This document shows positions 46,254 through 56,163 of a DNA stretch of 64,000 bases, piece after piece. Origin of the DNA: Gammaproteobacteria bacterium (lineage in GTDB: Bacteria > Pseudomonadota > Gammaproteobacteria > Enterobacterales > Psychrobiaceae); the NCBI GenBank assembly GCA_013214965.1, contig JABSRU010000025.1, positions 1 through 64,000 of the forward strand. The letters are read 5' to 3'. Positions within the stretch are counted from its first letter, which is position 1. Each line of letters starts with the position of its first letter. A program made the position numbers and the translations under genes. Below the pieces are notes generated by a model, which saw only the letters and a list, made by a program, of their open reading frames with translations, was not told the origin of the DNA and made no database searches.

Positions 46254-47642
46254 ATGTTTGAAAACCTCACCGATCGATTATCCCAAACGCTAAAAAACAT
46301 CAGTGGTCGCGGCCGCTTAACCGAAGACAATATTAAAGAAACGTTGCGCGAAGTTCGAATGGCTTTACTCGAAGCTGATGTTGCGCTGCCTGTTGTTCGC
46401 GACTTTATTGGCAAAGTTAAAGAACGTGCCGTTGGTACTGAAGTTTCTAAAAGCTTAAGCCCTGGTCAAGCCTTCGTTAAAATAGTTCAAAGCGAACTTG
46501 AGTCAGCGATGGGTGAGGTTAACGAATCACTTAATCTTAATGCTCAGCCGCCAGCGGTGATTATGATGGCTGGTTTGCAAGGGGCAGGTAAAACTACCAG
46601 TGTTGCAAAATTGGCTAAATTTTTACGGGAACGTGAGAAGAAATCTGTCGTTGTGGTGAGTGCCGATGTTTATCGTCCTGCGGCGATTAAACAACTTGAA
46701 ACCTTAGCTGCTGAAGTCGAAGTTGATTTTTTCCCATCTGATATCTCTCAGAAACCCCTTGATATTGTTAACGGCGCTATCGCCCATGCTAAAAAAGCCT
46801 TCGCTGATGTCGTGATTGTCGATACCGCGGGCCGTTTGCATGTTGACACGTCGATGATGGATGAAATTGTCGCTCTTCATAAAGCGGTTAATCCGATTGA
46901 AACATTGTTTGTGGTTGACGCCATGACCGGTCAAGATGCTGCTAATACTGCCAAAGCGTTTAACGATACGCTGCCGCTGACTGGTATTATCTTAACCAAA
47001 ACCGATGGCGACGCCCGAGGTGGTGCTGCATTATCTATTCGTGCAATCACCGGTAAGCCAATTAAGTTTTTAGGGGTTGGCGAAAAAGTTGATGCCTTAG
47101 AACCTTTCCATCCTGATCGGATGGCGTCTCGCATTTTAGGGATGGGCGATGTACTTTCCTTAATTGAGGAAGTTGAACGCAAGGTCGACAAAGTAAAAGC
47201 GGAAAAACTGGCCAAAAAACTTAAAAAAGGCAAAGGGTTCGACTTAGAGGATTTTCGTGACCAGCTGATTCAAATGCGCAACATGGGCGGCATGATGGGC
47301 ATGATGGATAAACTACCTGGGATGGGGCAAATTCCAGATGCCGTTAAAAATCAAATGGATGATAAATTAACCGTTCGAATGGAAGCGATTATTTCATCGA
47401 TGACTCCCGGTGAACGTGCGCGTCCAGATATCATCAAAGGCTCGCGCAAGCGTCGTATTGCAGCGGGTTCTGGGGTTCAAATTCAAGACGTTAATAAATT
47501 GCTGAAGCAATTTATGCAAATGCAAAAAATGATGAAGAAAATGTCCGGCAAAGGCGGAATGCAGAAAATGATGCGCGGCATGAAAGGCATGATGCCTCCG
47601 GGTGGCATGGGCGGTATGGGTGGTTTACCACCGCGTCGTTAA
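46254..47642 (+). CDS. ffh: Signal recognition particle protein Ffh
   Basis: Ffh binds 4.5S RNA and signal sequences and delivers ribosomes to FtsY at the inner membrane. The 462 residues show the N domain, the G domain with GLQGAGKTTSVAKLAK (P-loop, about 104-120), DTAGRLH and TKTDGDARGG, and the Met-rich M domain (about 330-455) ending in the GGMGGMGGLPP tail. It lies directly upstream of the S16 operon, a common gammaproteobacterial order, but a terminator separates the two. A TATAAT lies about 45 bases before the start. Confidence 0.97.
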   Translation: MFENLTDRLSQTLKNISGRGRLTEDNIKETLREVRMALLEADVALPVVRDFIGKVKERAVGTEVSKSLSPGQAFVKIVQSELESAMGEVNESLNLNAQPPAVIMMAGLQGAGKTTSVAKLAKFLREREKKSVVVVSADVYRPAAIKQLETLAAEVEVDFFPSDISQKPLDIVNGAIAHAKKAFADVVIVDTAGRLHVDTSMMDEIVALHKAVNPIETLFVVDAMTGQDAANTAKAFNDTLPLTGIILTKTDGDARGGAALSIRAITGKPIKFLGVGEKVDALEPFHPDRMASRILGMGDVLSLIEEVERKVDKVKAEKLAKKLKKGKGFDLEDFRDQLIQMRNMGGMMGMMDKLPGMGQIPDAVKNQMDDKLTVRMEAIISSMTPGERARPDIIKGSRKRRIAAGSGVQIQDVNKLLKQFMQMQKMMKKMSGKGGMQKMMRGMKGMMPPGGMGGMGGLPPRR

Positions 47643-47669
47643 TCCATTGTTTAAAATTCATTTCATCTA

Positions 47670-47695
47670 AAAACAGGAGCCTTGCTCCTGTTTTT
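47670..47695 (+). terminator. Intrinsic terminator of ffh
   Basis: AAAACAGGAGC (47670-47680), loop CTT, GCTCCTGTTTTT (47684-47695). Confidence 0.85.
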
Positions 47696-47769
47696 CATCT
47701 CAACAGCCTATTTTCTTATACGGAACTCCGATTATTTACAAAAATGTGAGATAAATAGCAACTTACGAG

Positions 47770-47947
47770 TTGCATTACTCCACAGTTAGCGTAAAATTTG
47801 CGGGCTTTCTAATCTGGGTGCGTACAACACTGACCTAACATTGTTCTTACTGTTGCGTTATTAACGCCGGTAATATTCAGCATTAGGTCGTGAAACCATT
47901 TAGATAATCTCTGGTTAACGCCAGATACAACACAGGAATCTTTACCT
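47770..47947 (+). promoter_or_regulatory. rpsP operon promoter and long leader
   Basis: A -35 TTGCAT (47770-47775), 16 bases, and a -10 TAAAAT (47792-47797) place the start near 47804, leaving a leader of about 140 bases before rpsP. The leader holds a small hairpin (CTGG..CCAG near 47911-47924). Long leaders on this operon may serve ribosomal-protein feedback, but no known motif is recognised. The rest of the 305-base spacer after ffh is otherwise empty. Confidence 0.5.
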
Positions 47948-48196
47948 ATGGTAACCATTCGTTTAGCACGTGGTGGCGCAAAGAAGCGTCCTTTCTACCA
48001 AGTAGTAGTAGCTGATAGTCGTTGCGCACGTGACGGCCGTTACATTGAGAAAATTGGCTTTTTCAACCCTATGGCTCGTGGCCAAGAAGAGACTTTACGT
48101 CTTGATCTTGATCGCGTTGACCACTGGGTCGGTCTAGGCGCTCAAACTTCTGATCGTGTAGCAAAATTAATTAAAGACGCGCGTAAAGCTGCGTAA
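47948..48196 (+). CDS. rpsP: 30S ribosomal protein S16
   Basis: 82 residues with the S16 core [20 protein letters not shown] and [15 protein letters not shown]16 is an early-assembling protein of the 30S subunit. First gene of the rpsP-rimM-trmD-rplS operon; rimM starts 9 bases after the stop. Confidence 0.98.
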   Translation: MVTIRLARGGAKKRPFYQVVVADSRCARDGRYIEKIGFFNPMARGQEETLRLDLDRVDHWVGLGAQTSDRVAKLIKDARKAA

Positions 48197-48205
48197 GGGT
48201 TGTTG

Positions 48206-48736
48206 ATGAGTAACTCCACCGAAAACGTACTATTAGGCTGCATTGGTGCACCTTATGGTATTAAGGGTTGGATGAAAATCACTACCTACACCGAATCACC
48301 AGAGAGTATCTTTGATTATTCTCCGTGGTTACTTGAAGTAGCTGGTAAGTGGTGTGAAGTAGAAGTTGCCGAATGGCGAACTCATGGCAAAGGGGTTGTA
48401 GCAAGATTTGCTGATAGTGATGATCGGAACGAAGCAGTGCGACTGACTGGTTGTAAAATCGCTATTAAAAATGAGCAACTCCAAACACTTGATGACAATG
48501 ACTTCTACTGGCGTGAACTGATTGGTATGGAAGTCAAGAACACTAAAGGTTATCACTTTGGGCATGTAGATGCCTTAATGGAAACTGGTTCTAACGACGT
48601 ACTACAAGTTAAAGCGAATATTCGCGATGCGTTCGGTAAAAAAGAAAGATTAATCCCTTTAGTAGATGGGCAAGTGGTTATTAATATTAATCGCGAAACT
48701 CGTTTAATCGAAGTGGACTGGGATCCTGATTTCTAA
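48206..48736 (+). CDS. rimM: Ribosome maturation factor RimM
   Basis: RimM assists maturation of the 30S head and binds S19. The 176-residue product has the N-terminal RimM domain (LLGCIGAPYGIKGWMKITTY) and a C-terminal PRC-barrel (FYWRELIGMEVKN, LIPLVDGQVVININ). Start at the ATG 48206, seven bases after AAGGG; two TTG codons just upstream (48200, 48203) are in frame but worse placed. Confidence 0.96.
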   Translation: MSNSTENVLLGCIGAPYGIKGWMKITTYTESPESIFDYSPWLLEVAGKWCEVEVAEWRTHGKGVVARFADSDDRNEAVRLTGCKIAIKNEQLQTLDDNDFYWRELIGMEVKNTKGYHFGHVDALMETGSNDVLQVKANIRDAFGKKERLIPLVDGQVVININRETRLIEVDWDPDF

Positions 48737-48754
48737 TGGTTCGGAGTACGTAAT

Positions 48755-49495
48755 ATGTGGTTAGGTGTTATTACACTTTTTCCTGAAATGTTTCGTGCGA
48801 TTACCGAATTAGGAGTGACGGGTCGAGCTGTTAAGAACGGCTTAATACAGTTGCAATGTTGGGATCCTCGTGATTCCACCCATGATAAGCATCGTACTGT
48901 CGATGATCGCCCTTACGGCGGTGGTCCAGGGATGTTAATGATGGTGCAACCACTGGCTGATGCGATCAACGCGGCGAAAGCGGCGTCAATCGAACAAACT
49001 GGTGAAAGCGCTAAAGTTATTTATTTATCACCACAGGGCCGTCGTTTAGACCAAACTGGGGTTGAAGAGCTGGCCACAAATTCGAATATGATTCTTATTT
49101 GTGGTCGCTACGAAGGAATAGATGAACGGATCATTCAAACGCTGGTCGATGAAGAATGGTCTATTGGTGATTATGTATTAACCGGGGGGGAACTCCCAGC
49201 AATGACATTGATTGATGCAGTGTCGCGCTTTGTTCCTGGAGTATTGGGTAAACAAGCATCCGCTGAGCAAGATTCGTTTAGCGACGGTTTGTTAGACTGC
49301 CCACATTATACTCGCCCAGAAACCTTAAATGGCATGACAGTTCCTGCGGTTTTATTAAGCGGAAATCATGAAAAAATAAGACGTTGGCGATTAGAGCAAT
49401 CTATTGAGAGAACTTATACTCGCCGACCCGATTTAATCGATGACCTAGCTCTGACTGACGAGCAAGCTAAAATGCTTGCCAACTTTATCAAATAA
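48755..49495 (+). CDS. trmD: tRNA (guanine-N1-)-methyltransferase TrmD
   Basis: TrmD methylates G37 of tRNAs with a G at position 36, preventing frameshifting. The 246-residue SPOUT enzyme shows [10 protein letters not shown], the [13 protein letters not shown] block, [11 protein letters not shown] and [15 protein letters not shown], which form the trefoil knot and AdoMet site. Third gene of the operon, 18 bases after rimM. Confidence 0.98.
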   Translation: MWLGVITLFPEMFRAITELGVTGRAVKNGLIQLQCWDPRDSTHDKHRTVDDRPYGGGPGMLMMVQPLADAINAAKAASIEQTGESAKVIYLSPQGRRLDQTGVEELATNSNMILICGRYEGIDERIIQTLVDEEWSIGDYVLTGGELPAMTLIDAVSRFVPGVLGKQASAEQDSFSDGLLDCPHYTRPETLNGMTVPAVLLSGNHEKIRRWRLEQSIERTYTRRPDLIDDLALTDEQAKMLANFIK

Positions 49496-49541
49496 GATAA
49501 AGGTTAGAAGAGAGTTCAGTATAATCTAGGATGAGAGAATT

Positions 49542-49898
49542 ATGAAAAATCCAATTATTCAAGCAATCGAAGATGCGCAGTTAAAGCAAGATCTTCCAAG
49601 CTATGCACCTGGCGACACTGTTGTTGTTCAGGTTCGTGTTGTAGAAGGCGAGCGTACTCGTCTACAGGCTTACGAAGGCGTAGTAATCGCTGTTCGTAAC
49701 CGTGGTTTACATTCTGCGTTTACAGTTCGTAAAATTTCTAATGGTGAAGGCGTTGAACGTGTTTTCCAAACACACAGCCCTGTTGTTGATAGCATCACAG
49801 TTAAGCGTCGCGGCCTAGTTCGTCAAGCGAAACTTTACTATCTTCGTGACCGTTCAGGTCGTGCTGCACGTATTAAAGAGAAATTGGCTAAGCGTTAA
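49542..49898 (+). CDS. rplS: 50S ribosomal protein L19
   Basis: 118 residues with the L19 blocks [40 protein letters not shown] and [21 protein letters not shown]19 sits at the 30S-50S interface. Last gene of the operon, before a strong terminator. Confidence 0.98.
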   Translation: MKNPIIQAIEDAQLKQDLPSYAPGDTVVVQVRVVEGERTRLQAYEGVVIAVRNRGLHSAFTVRKISNGEGVERVFQTHSPVVDSITVKRRGLVRQAKLYYLRDRSGRAARIKEKLAKR

Positions 49899-49935
49899 GC
49901 AACCATTTTCCCACCCAAAGATTAGAAAAGCACTC

Positions 49936-49961
49936 AAAAGGCCCGCATTAGCGGGCCTTTT
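49936..49961 (+). terminator. Intrinsic terminator of the rpsP-rplS operon
   Basis: AAAAGGCCCGC, loop ATTA, GCGGGCCTTTT: an 11-bp GC-rich stem with T tail. Confidence 0.9.
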
Positions 49962-50054
49962 GACGTTTGGAACAGTAATAAATTTTATTTAGATTTATTA
50001 TGCTTTACTTAACGTTAGTTAGTAAGTAAGTAATTTGATGGAGTGATTTTAGTA

Positions 50055-50843
50055 ATGTTTAGACTGATGTTGAAAATATGTTCATTAGCGTTATTCTTGG
50101 TGGGCTGTGGCAGTAACGATAACAAAGCAAGGATCAAGCCGACTACACCGCCTCCATCGTCGACTAACTTTAGTGTTAATGCCGGCTCAGACCAGGATGT
50201 TAATGAAAATACCTCGTTTGAACTTAACGGCATAGTCAGTGGTACTGATCAACAGGATAAAACATACCGTTGGACCCAAACCTCGGGCAAAAAAAGCACT
50301 ATCAATGATCCTTCACAGCTTACTAATCCGCAAGGAACGACGCGATCAGGTTTAGTGTCGATCATGGTTCAACATATTAATATATTGCCAGTCGTAACAA
50401 TTCCTAGTGTTGATAATGTTAACGAATTATAAAGCGTGACAATCACACCAACAGTTAATGATCCCGACGGCTTTAGTTCGCATCACTGGGCAATTAATTC
50501 TTCCGAGCAGCTACCTTATATCAAATTGATAGCGCTAGAACACTATGGTGTTAGTTTTGTTGCTCCATCATCAAAGGTGCCATTGAATTTCAACTTAACA
50601 CTAACCGTTTATGATGAAGAGGGCGGTAGTACTCAGACTGATACTCGGATAAAAATTAATGCGGGTGCGCGTGTCAGTGATTTGATGTTTGCCAACAAGG
50701 GATTAGCCAAGTGCGTTAATCGGCTCGCGGCCAGACATAACCAACGCTTAGTCGCTAGTTTTTGGTTTCTAAGTTGCAGTAATGTTGCCAATTTACAACA
50801 GAAACTTGGCATTGATATTAAGCTAAGCCGTTGTAATCCTTAA
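50055..50843 (+). pseudogene. Lipoprotein gene with PKD-like repeats, interrupted by an in-frame stop
   Basis: Translation from the ATG at 50055 gives a lipoprotein signal (MFRLMLKICSLALFLVGC, lipobox Cys). One Ig/PKD-like unit follows (NAGSDQDVNENTSFELNGIV, YRWTQTSGKKSTI). A TAA at 50430-50432 breaks the frame, which then continues in register with a second unit (SVTITPTVNDPDGFSSHHWA, LTLTVYDEEGGSTQTDTRIK). The end, DLMFANKGLAKCVNRLA and NVANLQQKLG, resembles the cap of leucine-rich-repeat surface proteins. The first unit also looks shortened after NPQGTTRSG. The simplest reading is a decayed, deleted surface lipoprotein; stop-codon readthrough is not expected. Confidence 0.65.
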
Positions 50844-51194
50844 TTGAGATAATAGTTATTCTGGCGACCAAACTCTTGGTCACTCTTTTGCTATCTACCC
50901 TGTTATTTTTGGTGATAAACCTCACGTTTCAGCTAACTAATTTAAGTGCGCTAATTTATAACAATTATATATAAGCTATTAACATCAATGTTTTATGTGT
51001 AATGTTTATGTTTTTATGTTTTTTTGGTTGTTTAGTGCTCTATTCTCGGGCTAGACAATACTATCTAACTACTATTTAATGCGCAAAATTTCACTAAAAA
51101 TCATAAAAGCAGCGTGAAATAATTCAACAGACTTGTCAAAAGGAATTGTCAGTTATTAGTTACCAATTTAATCATTACTGGAAAATAATACACA
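50844..51194. other. Spacer before the Oar-like receptor
   Basis: A hairpin GACCAA, ACTC, TTGGTC at 50866-50881 followed by ACTCTTTTG may end the pseudogene transcript. The rest is A/T-rich, with no gene; I see no promoter convincing enough to place. Confidence 0.45.
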
Positions 51195-54100
51195 ATGAAA
51201 TTCATTGCAAAAACGGCTACAGCTACTGCTATTGCGCTAGTTTTATCGGGTGCAGCTGCTGCACAAGATACTTCTTCGGCATTACGCGGTAAAATTACGA
51301 CCCCGTTCGGCGACGCGGCACAAGACGTAAAAATTACAGTGGTTCATGTTCCTACGGGCACAGTGAAGCAAATCACCACCAACGAAAACGGTGTGTTCAA
51401 ATTAAGCGGTTTACGTGTTGGCGGCCCTTACAAAATCTTAGTCGATTCTGAAAAATACCGTGATACATCAGCACAAGGCATTATGCTTCAACTGGGTCAA
51501 ACATTCCGTTTCTCGACTGAGCTTGAAGCACTTAACATCGAAACGATTGCCGTAACTGGACAGCGGTTAGCGCCTGAAACCGGTGCTGGCAGCTCAACTT
51601 ATGGCTTAGACATTATCGAAAACATGCCTAGCTTCAACCGTGACATGAAAGATGTAGCGCGTTTGAACCCGTTAGCCAGTGTTAATGGTAAAGGTGAGTT
51701 GGTAATTGCGGGTAATAATCCTCGTAGTAACAGTATTAGTGTTGATGGCATTGGTCAAAATGATGACTTTGGTTTGCAATTTGGCGGCTACGCAACGGGA
51801 CAACCACCTGTTTCAATGGATGCGATTGAGCAAATTAGTGTTGATGTCGTGCCATTTTCTGCCAGCAAAGGTGGTTTTTCAGGTGGTAGTATTAATGCCG
51901 TGACAAAATCGGGTACCAATGAATTTAAAGGCTCGGTCTTTTATGAATTCAAAAACCCAAGCTTAGCCGGTGATAATTACATTAATGATTTGCAGCAATA
52001 TGCAGCGGATGTAAAAAATGATGAAGGCAAGCGCATTCACAAAAAGGGTGACAACATTCTTGATACCGATGGTCATCGGACATTTAAAGAGAAAAAAGTT
52101 GCTTCAATTAGCACACAAAGTACGTTAGGGCTGACCTTAGGCGGACCGTTAATTGAAGATGAACTGTTTTTCTTTGTTAACTACGAGCAGTGGCAACGCA
52201 CTGAAGATATGGATTATGGATTTGCTGGTAGTGGTAAAACCCACGAGTTTGATACCAGTGCTGAAAACTTTCAAAAATTCCTCACTATTCTTGATGACAC
52301 TTACGGTTTAACGGACTCTTTAGGTGGTAATCCTGAAGATAAAGATCGTAAAATGTTGACTAAAATAAGCTGGAACATTAATGAAGATCAGCGTTTTGAC
52401 ATCACTTATCAATGGCAAGACAATAAAGATGACCGTAATCATGCGACTAGCGGACAGTCTATTTCTTTAAATTCGCAACGTTATACTTATCACACGCGTA
52501 GCAGTAATGTTGCGGCTAAACTGTATTCAAACTGGTCTGATGATTTCAGCACCCAATTATCACTGACTTTAAAAGATGTTAGCTCACGCTCATTAACCAA
52601 TTCTGATATTGGTAGTGTGTACGTTGAGGAAGGTTATAAAGGACCGAGCTACAAATTTGGTCGTGACTCATTACGTCATGCTAATTTGGCCGAAAACAAA
52701 AACTTAACGCTGGCACTCGATGCGACTTATTTGCTTGATGAACATCAAGTAAGCTTCGGTGCTAAAATTGAGCGTTTGTCACTGTACAATCTATTTGCTA
52801 AAAACTCGATGGGTAGTTGGCAATACGATAGCCTTAAAGATTTTGCAGCCGGTAAGCTAGGCAGTTATAAAGGCAGCTACGATTTTAAGTATGACAATGC
52901 TTACACTAATATTGCAGAAGATACCGCATACGATACGGTTCGTTATACAACTGCTATCTATGCTGAAGACACTTTTGATATGACCGATGATCTTGAAGTG
53001 ACTGTTGGCGTGCGTTATGAACGTTTATCATCTAGTGATAAGCCAACTTTAAATCCTGGATTTGTAAAAACTTATGGTTACTCAAACCAGCAAAATCTAG
53101 ACGGTGCAGAGATTATTATGCCCCGCCTTAACTTCAAGTATTTTGCCAGTGATGCCTTAACGGTTTCTGGTGGTGTCGGTCGTTTTTCTGGTGGCATTCC
53201 TAATGTCTGGTTTAACAACCCGTTCCAAGCTGATGGTATTACCTTAGTTTCGGTGCCTGATAGCGCAGTTAATACTTATTTTAAAGCTAATCCACTTGTT
53301 ACTGATTTCTCTTCGGTTCCGCAAGAGCTTCAAGATTCATTGCTTAAAGGAACTGGCAGCACTAACTACACCGATCCAAACTTCAAGTTACCATCGGATT
53401 GGCGTGCGCAGTTAGCCTTTAATTATCTGTTTGATATCGAAGGTATTGCCGATGGTTTTAGCTGGAGCACTGAATTCATCTATAGCATTAAGAAGGATGA
53501 GCCAGTATGGCTTGAAACTTCACGTACTGCACTTGATGATAATGGTGACTTACAATACTTAAGTGACGGTCAGCGACTGATCCAAGGCAGTATTTATCAA
53601 GGCGACTTAGCCCAAAACTCTGACATTATGTTAACCAATGCTGAGCAAGATGGTCGTAGCAAAATATTCTCGACTAGCTTGGCTAATAATTTTGACAATG
53701 GCTTAAGTTTCACCGCCAGTTACACATTCCAGGATGTTAATGAGAATACCCCAGGATCGGCTTCTACTGCTTCAGGTAACTATAAGCATTATGTGATGGT
53801 TAATCGTAACCAGCCATTTACTGCCACGGGTCATTATGAAATAGAAAATAGCTTTAAATTGTCGTTAGGTTATGCAACCGAGTTTGTTAGTGGTTATGAA
53901 ACGCGCTTTAATTTGTTCTTCGAACGTCACTCAGGTCGTCCGTTTAGTTATACCATGGGAATGTACAAAGATGGCCAATTAGGCGATCAAAAAGATTTCT
54001 ACTCTAACTCTGCTTATCTAGCCTATATTCCATCAGGTCCTGATGATGCTAATGTTGACTGGGATTACAAGCGTAACGTCAGTTGGGATGAGCTAAAAAC

Positions 54101-54464
54101 AGCATTAGACCGTGCTGGTATTGATGCTTGTGGTTGTGTGCTTGACCGAAATACGCATCGTCAACCTTGGGTGACTGAACTTGATTTATCGATTCAGCAA
54201 CAGCTACCTGCCTTTAGTGATGATCATAAAGCGACGCTTTATTTCACTATCGACAACCTAGCTAATCTGATTAATGATAAATGGGGCCATGAACGTCGTC
54301 TGAAATATTCTAGTGTTTCATTGTATGATTTTGGTGGGATTTCTGACGATGGTAAATATCGTATAGAAAGAACCTACAAGGGCTATGATGTTCGTAATGC
54401 AACCGAAACTAGCCAGACAAGTTCAGCTTGGCAAGTGAAGTTTGGTGTACGTTATAAATTTTAA
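51195..54464 (+). CDS. Oar-like TonB-dependent receptor with carboxypeptidase-regulatory-like domain
   Basis: A 1089-residue outer-membrane protein. There is a signal peptide (1-23, SGAAAAQ), an N-terminal CarboxypepD_reg-like beta-sandwich (about 28-110; LRGKITTPFGDAAQDVKITV and NENGVFKLSGLRVGGPYKI), then a TonB-receptor plug (about 120-235; GGFSGGSINAVTKSGTNEF) and a barrel ending WQVKFGVRYKF. This is the Oar/SusC-like layout often tied to peptide or glycan uptake, or to extracellular protease secretion. A CGCVLD Cys pair near residue 976 lies in a late loop. The substrate is unknown. Single gene with its own terminator. Confidence 0.92.
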   Translation: MKFIAKTATATAIALVLSGAAAAQDTSSALRGKITTPFGDAAQDVKITVVHVPTGTVKQITTNENGVFKLSGLRVGGPYKILVDSEKYRDTSAQGIMLQLGQTFRFSTELEALNIETIAVTGQRLAPETGAGSSTYGLDIIENMPSFNRDMKDVARLNPLASVNGKGELVIAGNNPRSNSISVDGIGQNDDFGLQFGGYATGQPPVSMDAIEQISVDVVPFSASKGGFSGGSINAVTKSGTNEFKGSVFYEFKNPSLAGDNYINDLQQYAADVKNDEGKRIHKKGDNILDTDGHRTFKEKKVASISTQSTLGLTLGGPLIEDELFFFVNYEQWQRTEDMDYGFAGSGKTHEFDTSAENFQKFLTILDDTYGLTDSLGGNPEDKDRKMLTKISWNINEDQRFDITYQWQDNKDDRNHATSGQSISLNSQRYTYHTRSSNVAAKLYSNWSDDFSTQLSLTLKDVSSRSLTNSDIGSVYVEEGYKGPSYKFGRDSLRHANLAENKNLTLALDATYLLDEHQVSFGAKIERLSLYNLFAKNSMGSWQYDSLKDFAAGKLGSYKGSYDFKYDNAYTNIAEDTAYDTVRYTTAIYAEDTFDMTDDLEVTVGVRYERLSSSDKPTLNPGFVKTYGYSNQQNLDGAEIIMPRLNFKYFASDALTVSGGVGRFSGGIPNVWFNNPFQADGITLVSVPDSAVNTYFKANPLVTDFSSVPQELQDSLLKGTGSTNYTDPNFKLPSDWRAQLAFNYLFDIEGIADGFSWSTEFIYSIKKDEPVWLETSRTALDDNGDLQYLSDGQRLIQGSIYQGDLAQNSDIMLTNAEQDGRSKIFSTSLANNFDNGLSFTASYTFQDVNENTPGSASTASGNYKHYVMVNRNQPFTATGHYEIENSFKLSLGYATEFVSGYETRFNLFFERHSGRPFSYTMGMYKDGQLGDQKDFYSNSAYLAYIPSGPDDANVDWDYKRNVSWDELKTALDRAGIDACGCVLDRNTHRQPWVTELDLSIQQQLPAFSDDHKATLYFTIDNLANLINDKWGHERRLKYSSVSLYDFGGISDDGKYRIERTYKGYDVRNATETSQTSSAWQVKFGVRYKF

Positions 54465-54497
54465 ATCGTTAACTTAATACCAGTTAGCTAGACCATA

Positions 54498-54529
54498 TAC
54501 CGTGCCAAATTCAGGCGCGGTATTTTTTT
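54498..54529 (+). terminator. Intrinsic terminator of the Oar-like receptor gene
   Basis: TACCGTGCC pairs with GGCGCGGTA (one G-T pair), followed by seven T. Confidence 0.8.
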
Positions 54530-54639
54530 GTAAACAAATCATTACAACTAACAGCACAGTTCACTTTGTATAAAATCTTGCACATCAATAGTTCTAAGCT
54601 TAGATTAAATTCTAATAATAAAAAAGCTGAAGGAACGCT

Positions 54640-55824
54640 ATGTCATCTTACAATCATTTCGAAACCCTAGTAATTCATGCTGGTGAAAACCCAGATCATC
54701 AGTATGGCTGTCTAAGCACACCACTTTATCAAACATCGACCTTTGTTTTTGATAGTGCGCAGCAAGGTGGACGCCGCTTTGCTGGCGAAGAGCAAGGATA
54801 TATCTATACCCGATTAGGCAACCCGACCACTCGTCAATTAGAGGAACGCTTAGCTGCTCTAGAAGGGATGGAAGACGCAGCCGCAACTGCAACGGGCATG
54901 GGCGCTGTTGCAGCAACGCTAATGGCTAATTTAAGATCTGGTGATCATATTATTGCGGCGAATGCCGTTTACGGTTGCACCTATTCATTATTGACCGAGC
55001 AGTTTGCCCGTTATGGAATTACCACCACATTAGTCGATATGTCTGATCATCAGGCCATTGAGGATGCACTACAGGAAAACACCAAAGTCATTTTCTTAGA
55101 AACACCTGTTAACCCTAATTTAGTGGTGTTTGATCTTGACTGGATAGGACGATTTGCTAAAAATAATCAACTGATTTCAGTGGTTGATAATACTTTCTTA
55201 ACCCCTTACCTGCAGCGACCAAAAGATTTTGGCATCGATTTAGTGATCCACAGTGCGACTAAATACCTTAATGGTCACGGCGATGTTGTGGCAGGGATTA
55301 TTTGTGGTAGTGCAGCACAAATAGAAAATATAAAAATGACCACGTTAAAAGATATGGGGGCAACAATCAGTCCCCATGATGCTTGGTTAATTTTGCGGGG
55401 GATCAAAACTTTAGCAATTCGGATGGATAGGCATTGCAGTAACGCACAGCAGATTGCTGAATTTTTAGAACAAGACTCTCGCGTGGCACGAGTATTTTAT
55501 CCGGGGTTACCTAGTCATAGTGCTTATCATCACATTGGTAAACAAATGAAAGCCGCCGGGGGAGTCTTAGCATTCGAATTGGAAGGAAGCTTTGAACAAT
55601 CACTGGCTTTTATTAATACACTATCGTTATTTAAAATTGCGGTTAGCTTAGGGGATGCCGAATCATTGGTACAACATCCTGCGTCAATGACTCACTCACC
55701 ATATAGCCCTGAAGCGCGTGCTAAAGCGGGGATCTCTGATAATTTAATTAGAATATCAGTGGGGTTAGAGCATGTTGAAGACTTGATCTCAGATTTGAAA
55801 ATTGCCTTAAAAGAAATAAGTTAG
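54640..55824 (+). CDS. megL: Methionine gamma-lyase
   Basis: A 394-residue PLP enzyme of the Cys/Met metabolism family, probably splitting methionine into methanethiol, ammonia and 2-oxobutyrate. The PLP Lys is K208 (HSATKYLNGHGD). The residue that marks methionine gamma-lyases, Cys in VYGCTYS (C113, equivalent to C116 of Pseudomonas), is present, unlike in cystathionine gamma-synthase. AVSLGDAESLVQHPASMTHS is also family-typical. Methanethiol release would feed marine sulfur cycling. Single gene before a small DUF3149-like gene; no MetJ box seen upstream. Confidence 0.88.
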   Translation: MSSYNHFETLVIHAGENPDHQYGCLSTPLYQTSTFVFDSAQQGGRRFAGEEQGYIYTRLGNPTTRQLEERLAALEGMEDAAATATGMGAVAATLMANLRSGDHIIAANAVYGCTYSLLTEQFARYGITTTLVDMSDHQAIEDALQENTKVIFLETPVNPNLVVFDLDWIGRFAKNNQLISVVDNTFLTPYLQRPKDFGIDLVIHSATKYLNGHGDVVAGIICGSAAQIENIKMTTLKDMGATISPHDAWLILRGIKTLAIRMDRHCSNAQQIAEFLEQDSRVARVFYPGLPSHSAYHHIGKQMKAAGGVLAFELEGSFEQSLAFINTLSLFKIAVSLGDAESLVQHPASMTHSPYSPEARAKAGISDNLIRISVGLEHVEDLISDLKIALKEIS

Positions 55825-55905
55825 TGTTTCTATTGATCCCGATCAGGTTTATTTTTCTCCTTTTTTATATGATGAGAAACATAAAATAAACTCGGGAGCA
55901 ATAAC

Positions 55906-56043
55906 ATGGACTGGCTAGAATTCATACTAAATAATGATGCTGCAATAGGAGCTATTATCGGAATGAGTGTGATGGGCGCAATTATTATTTTTATGATTTA
56001 TTACGCGACATCACACTTAATTAACGACAAAGGTGAAGAGTAG
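55906..56043 (+). CDS. Small single-span membrane protein, DUF3149-like, 45 residues
   Basis: Reads MDWLEFILNNDAAIGAIIGM then SVMGAIIIFMIYYATSHLIN and a charged end DKGEE. One membrane span covers about residues 17-38. GGGAG lies eight bases before the ATG. The short acidic head, single span and polar tail match the DUF3149 pattern of small gammaproteobacterial membrane proteins. Function unknown. Confidence 0.65.
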   Translation: MDWLEFILNNDAAIGAIIGMSVMGAIIIFMIYYATSHLINDKGEE

Positions 56044-56050
56044 TCGCTCT

Positions 56051-56098
56051 TGTAAATAATCAGATACAGGTTTACAGCGGTGTAAATTTGATTATTTG
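56051..56098 (+). promoter_or_regulatory. Candidate TyrR-type operator region of phhAB
   Basis: TGTAAATAATCAGATACA (56051-56068) resembles a TyrR box TGTAAA-N6-TTTACA (ten of 12 positions). Next to it TTTACA, four bases, TGTAAA (56071-56086) form a perfect inverted repeat, and the second TGTAAA may open another weak box. TyrR/PhhR control of phenylalanine hydroxylase genes is known in related bacteria. Confidence 0.45.
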
Positions 56099-56163
56099 AT
56101 GATTTGTGTCACTCATTGTGGTTAGTATTGGTAACAACAATAATAATGATAAGGAGGGTACAC

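Noticed and set aside
47798-47947. Riboswitch in the rpsP leader
   Set aside because: The leader is long and has one small hairpin, but no known riboswitch core was recognisable.
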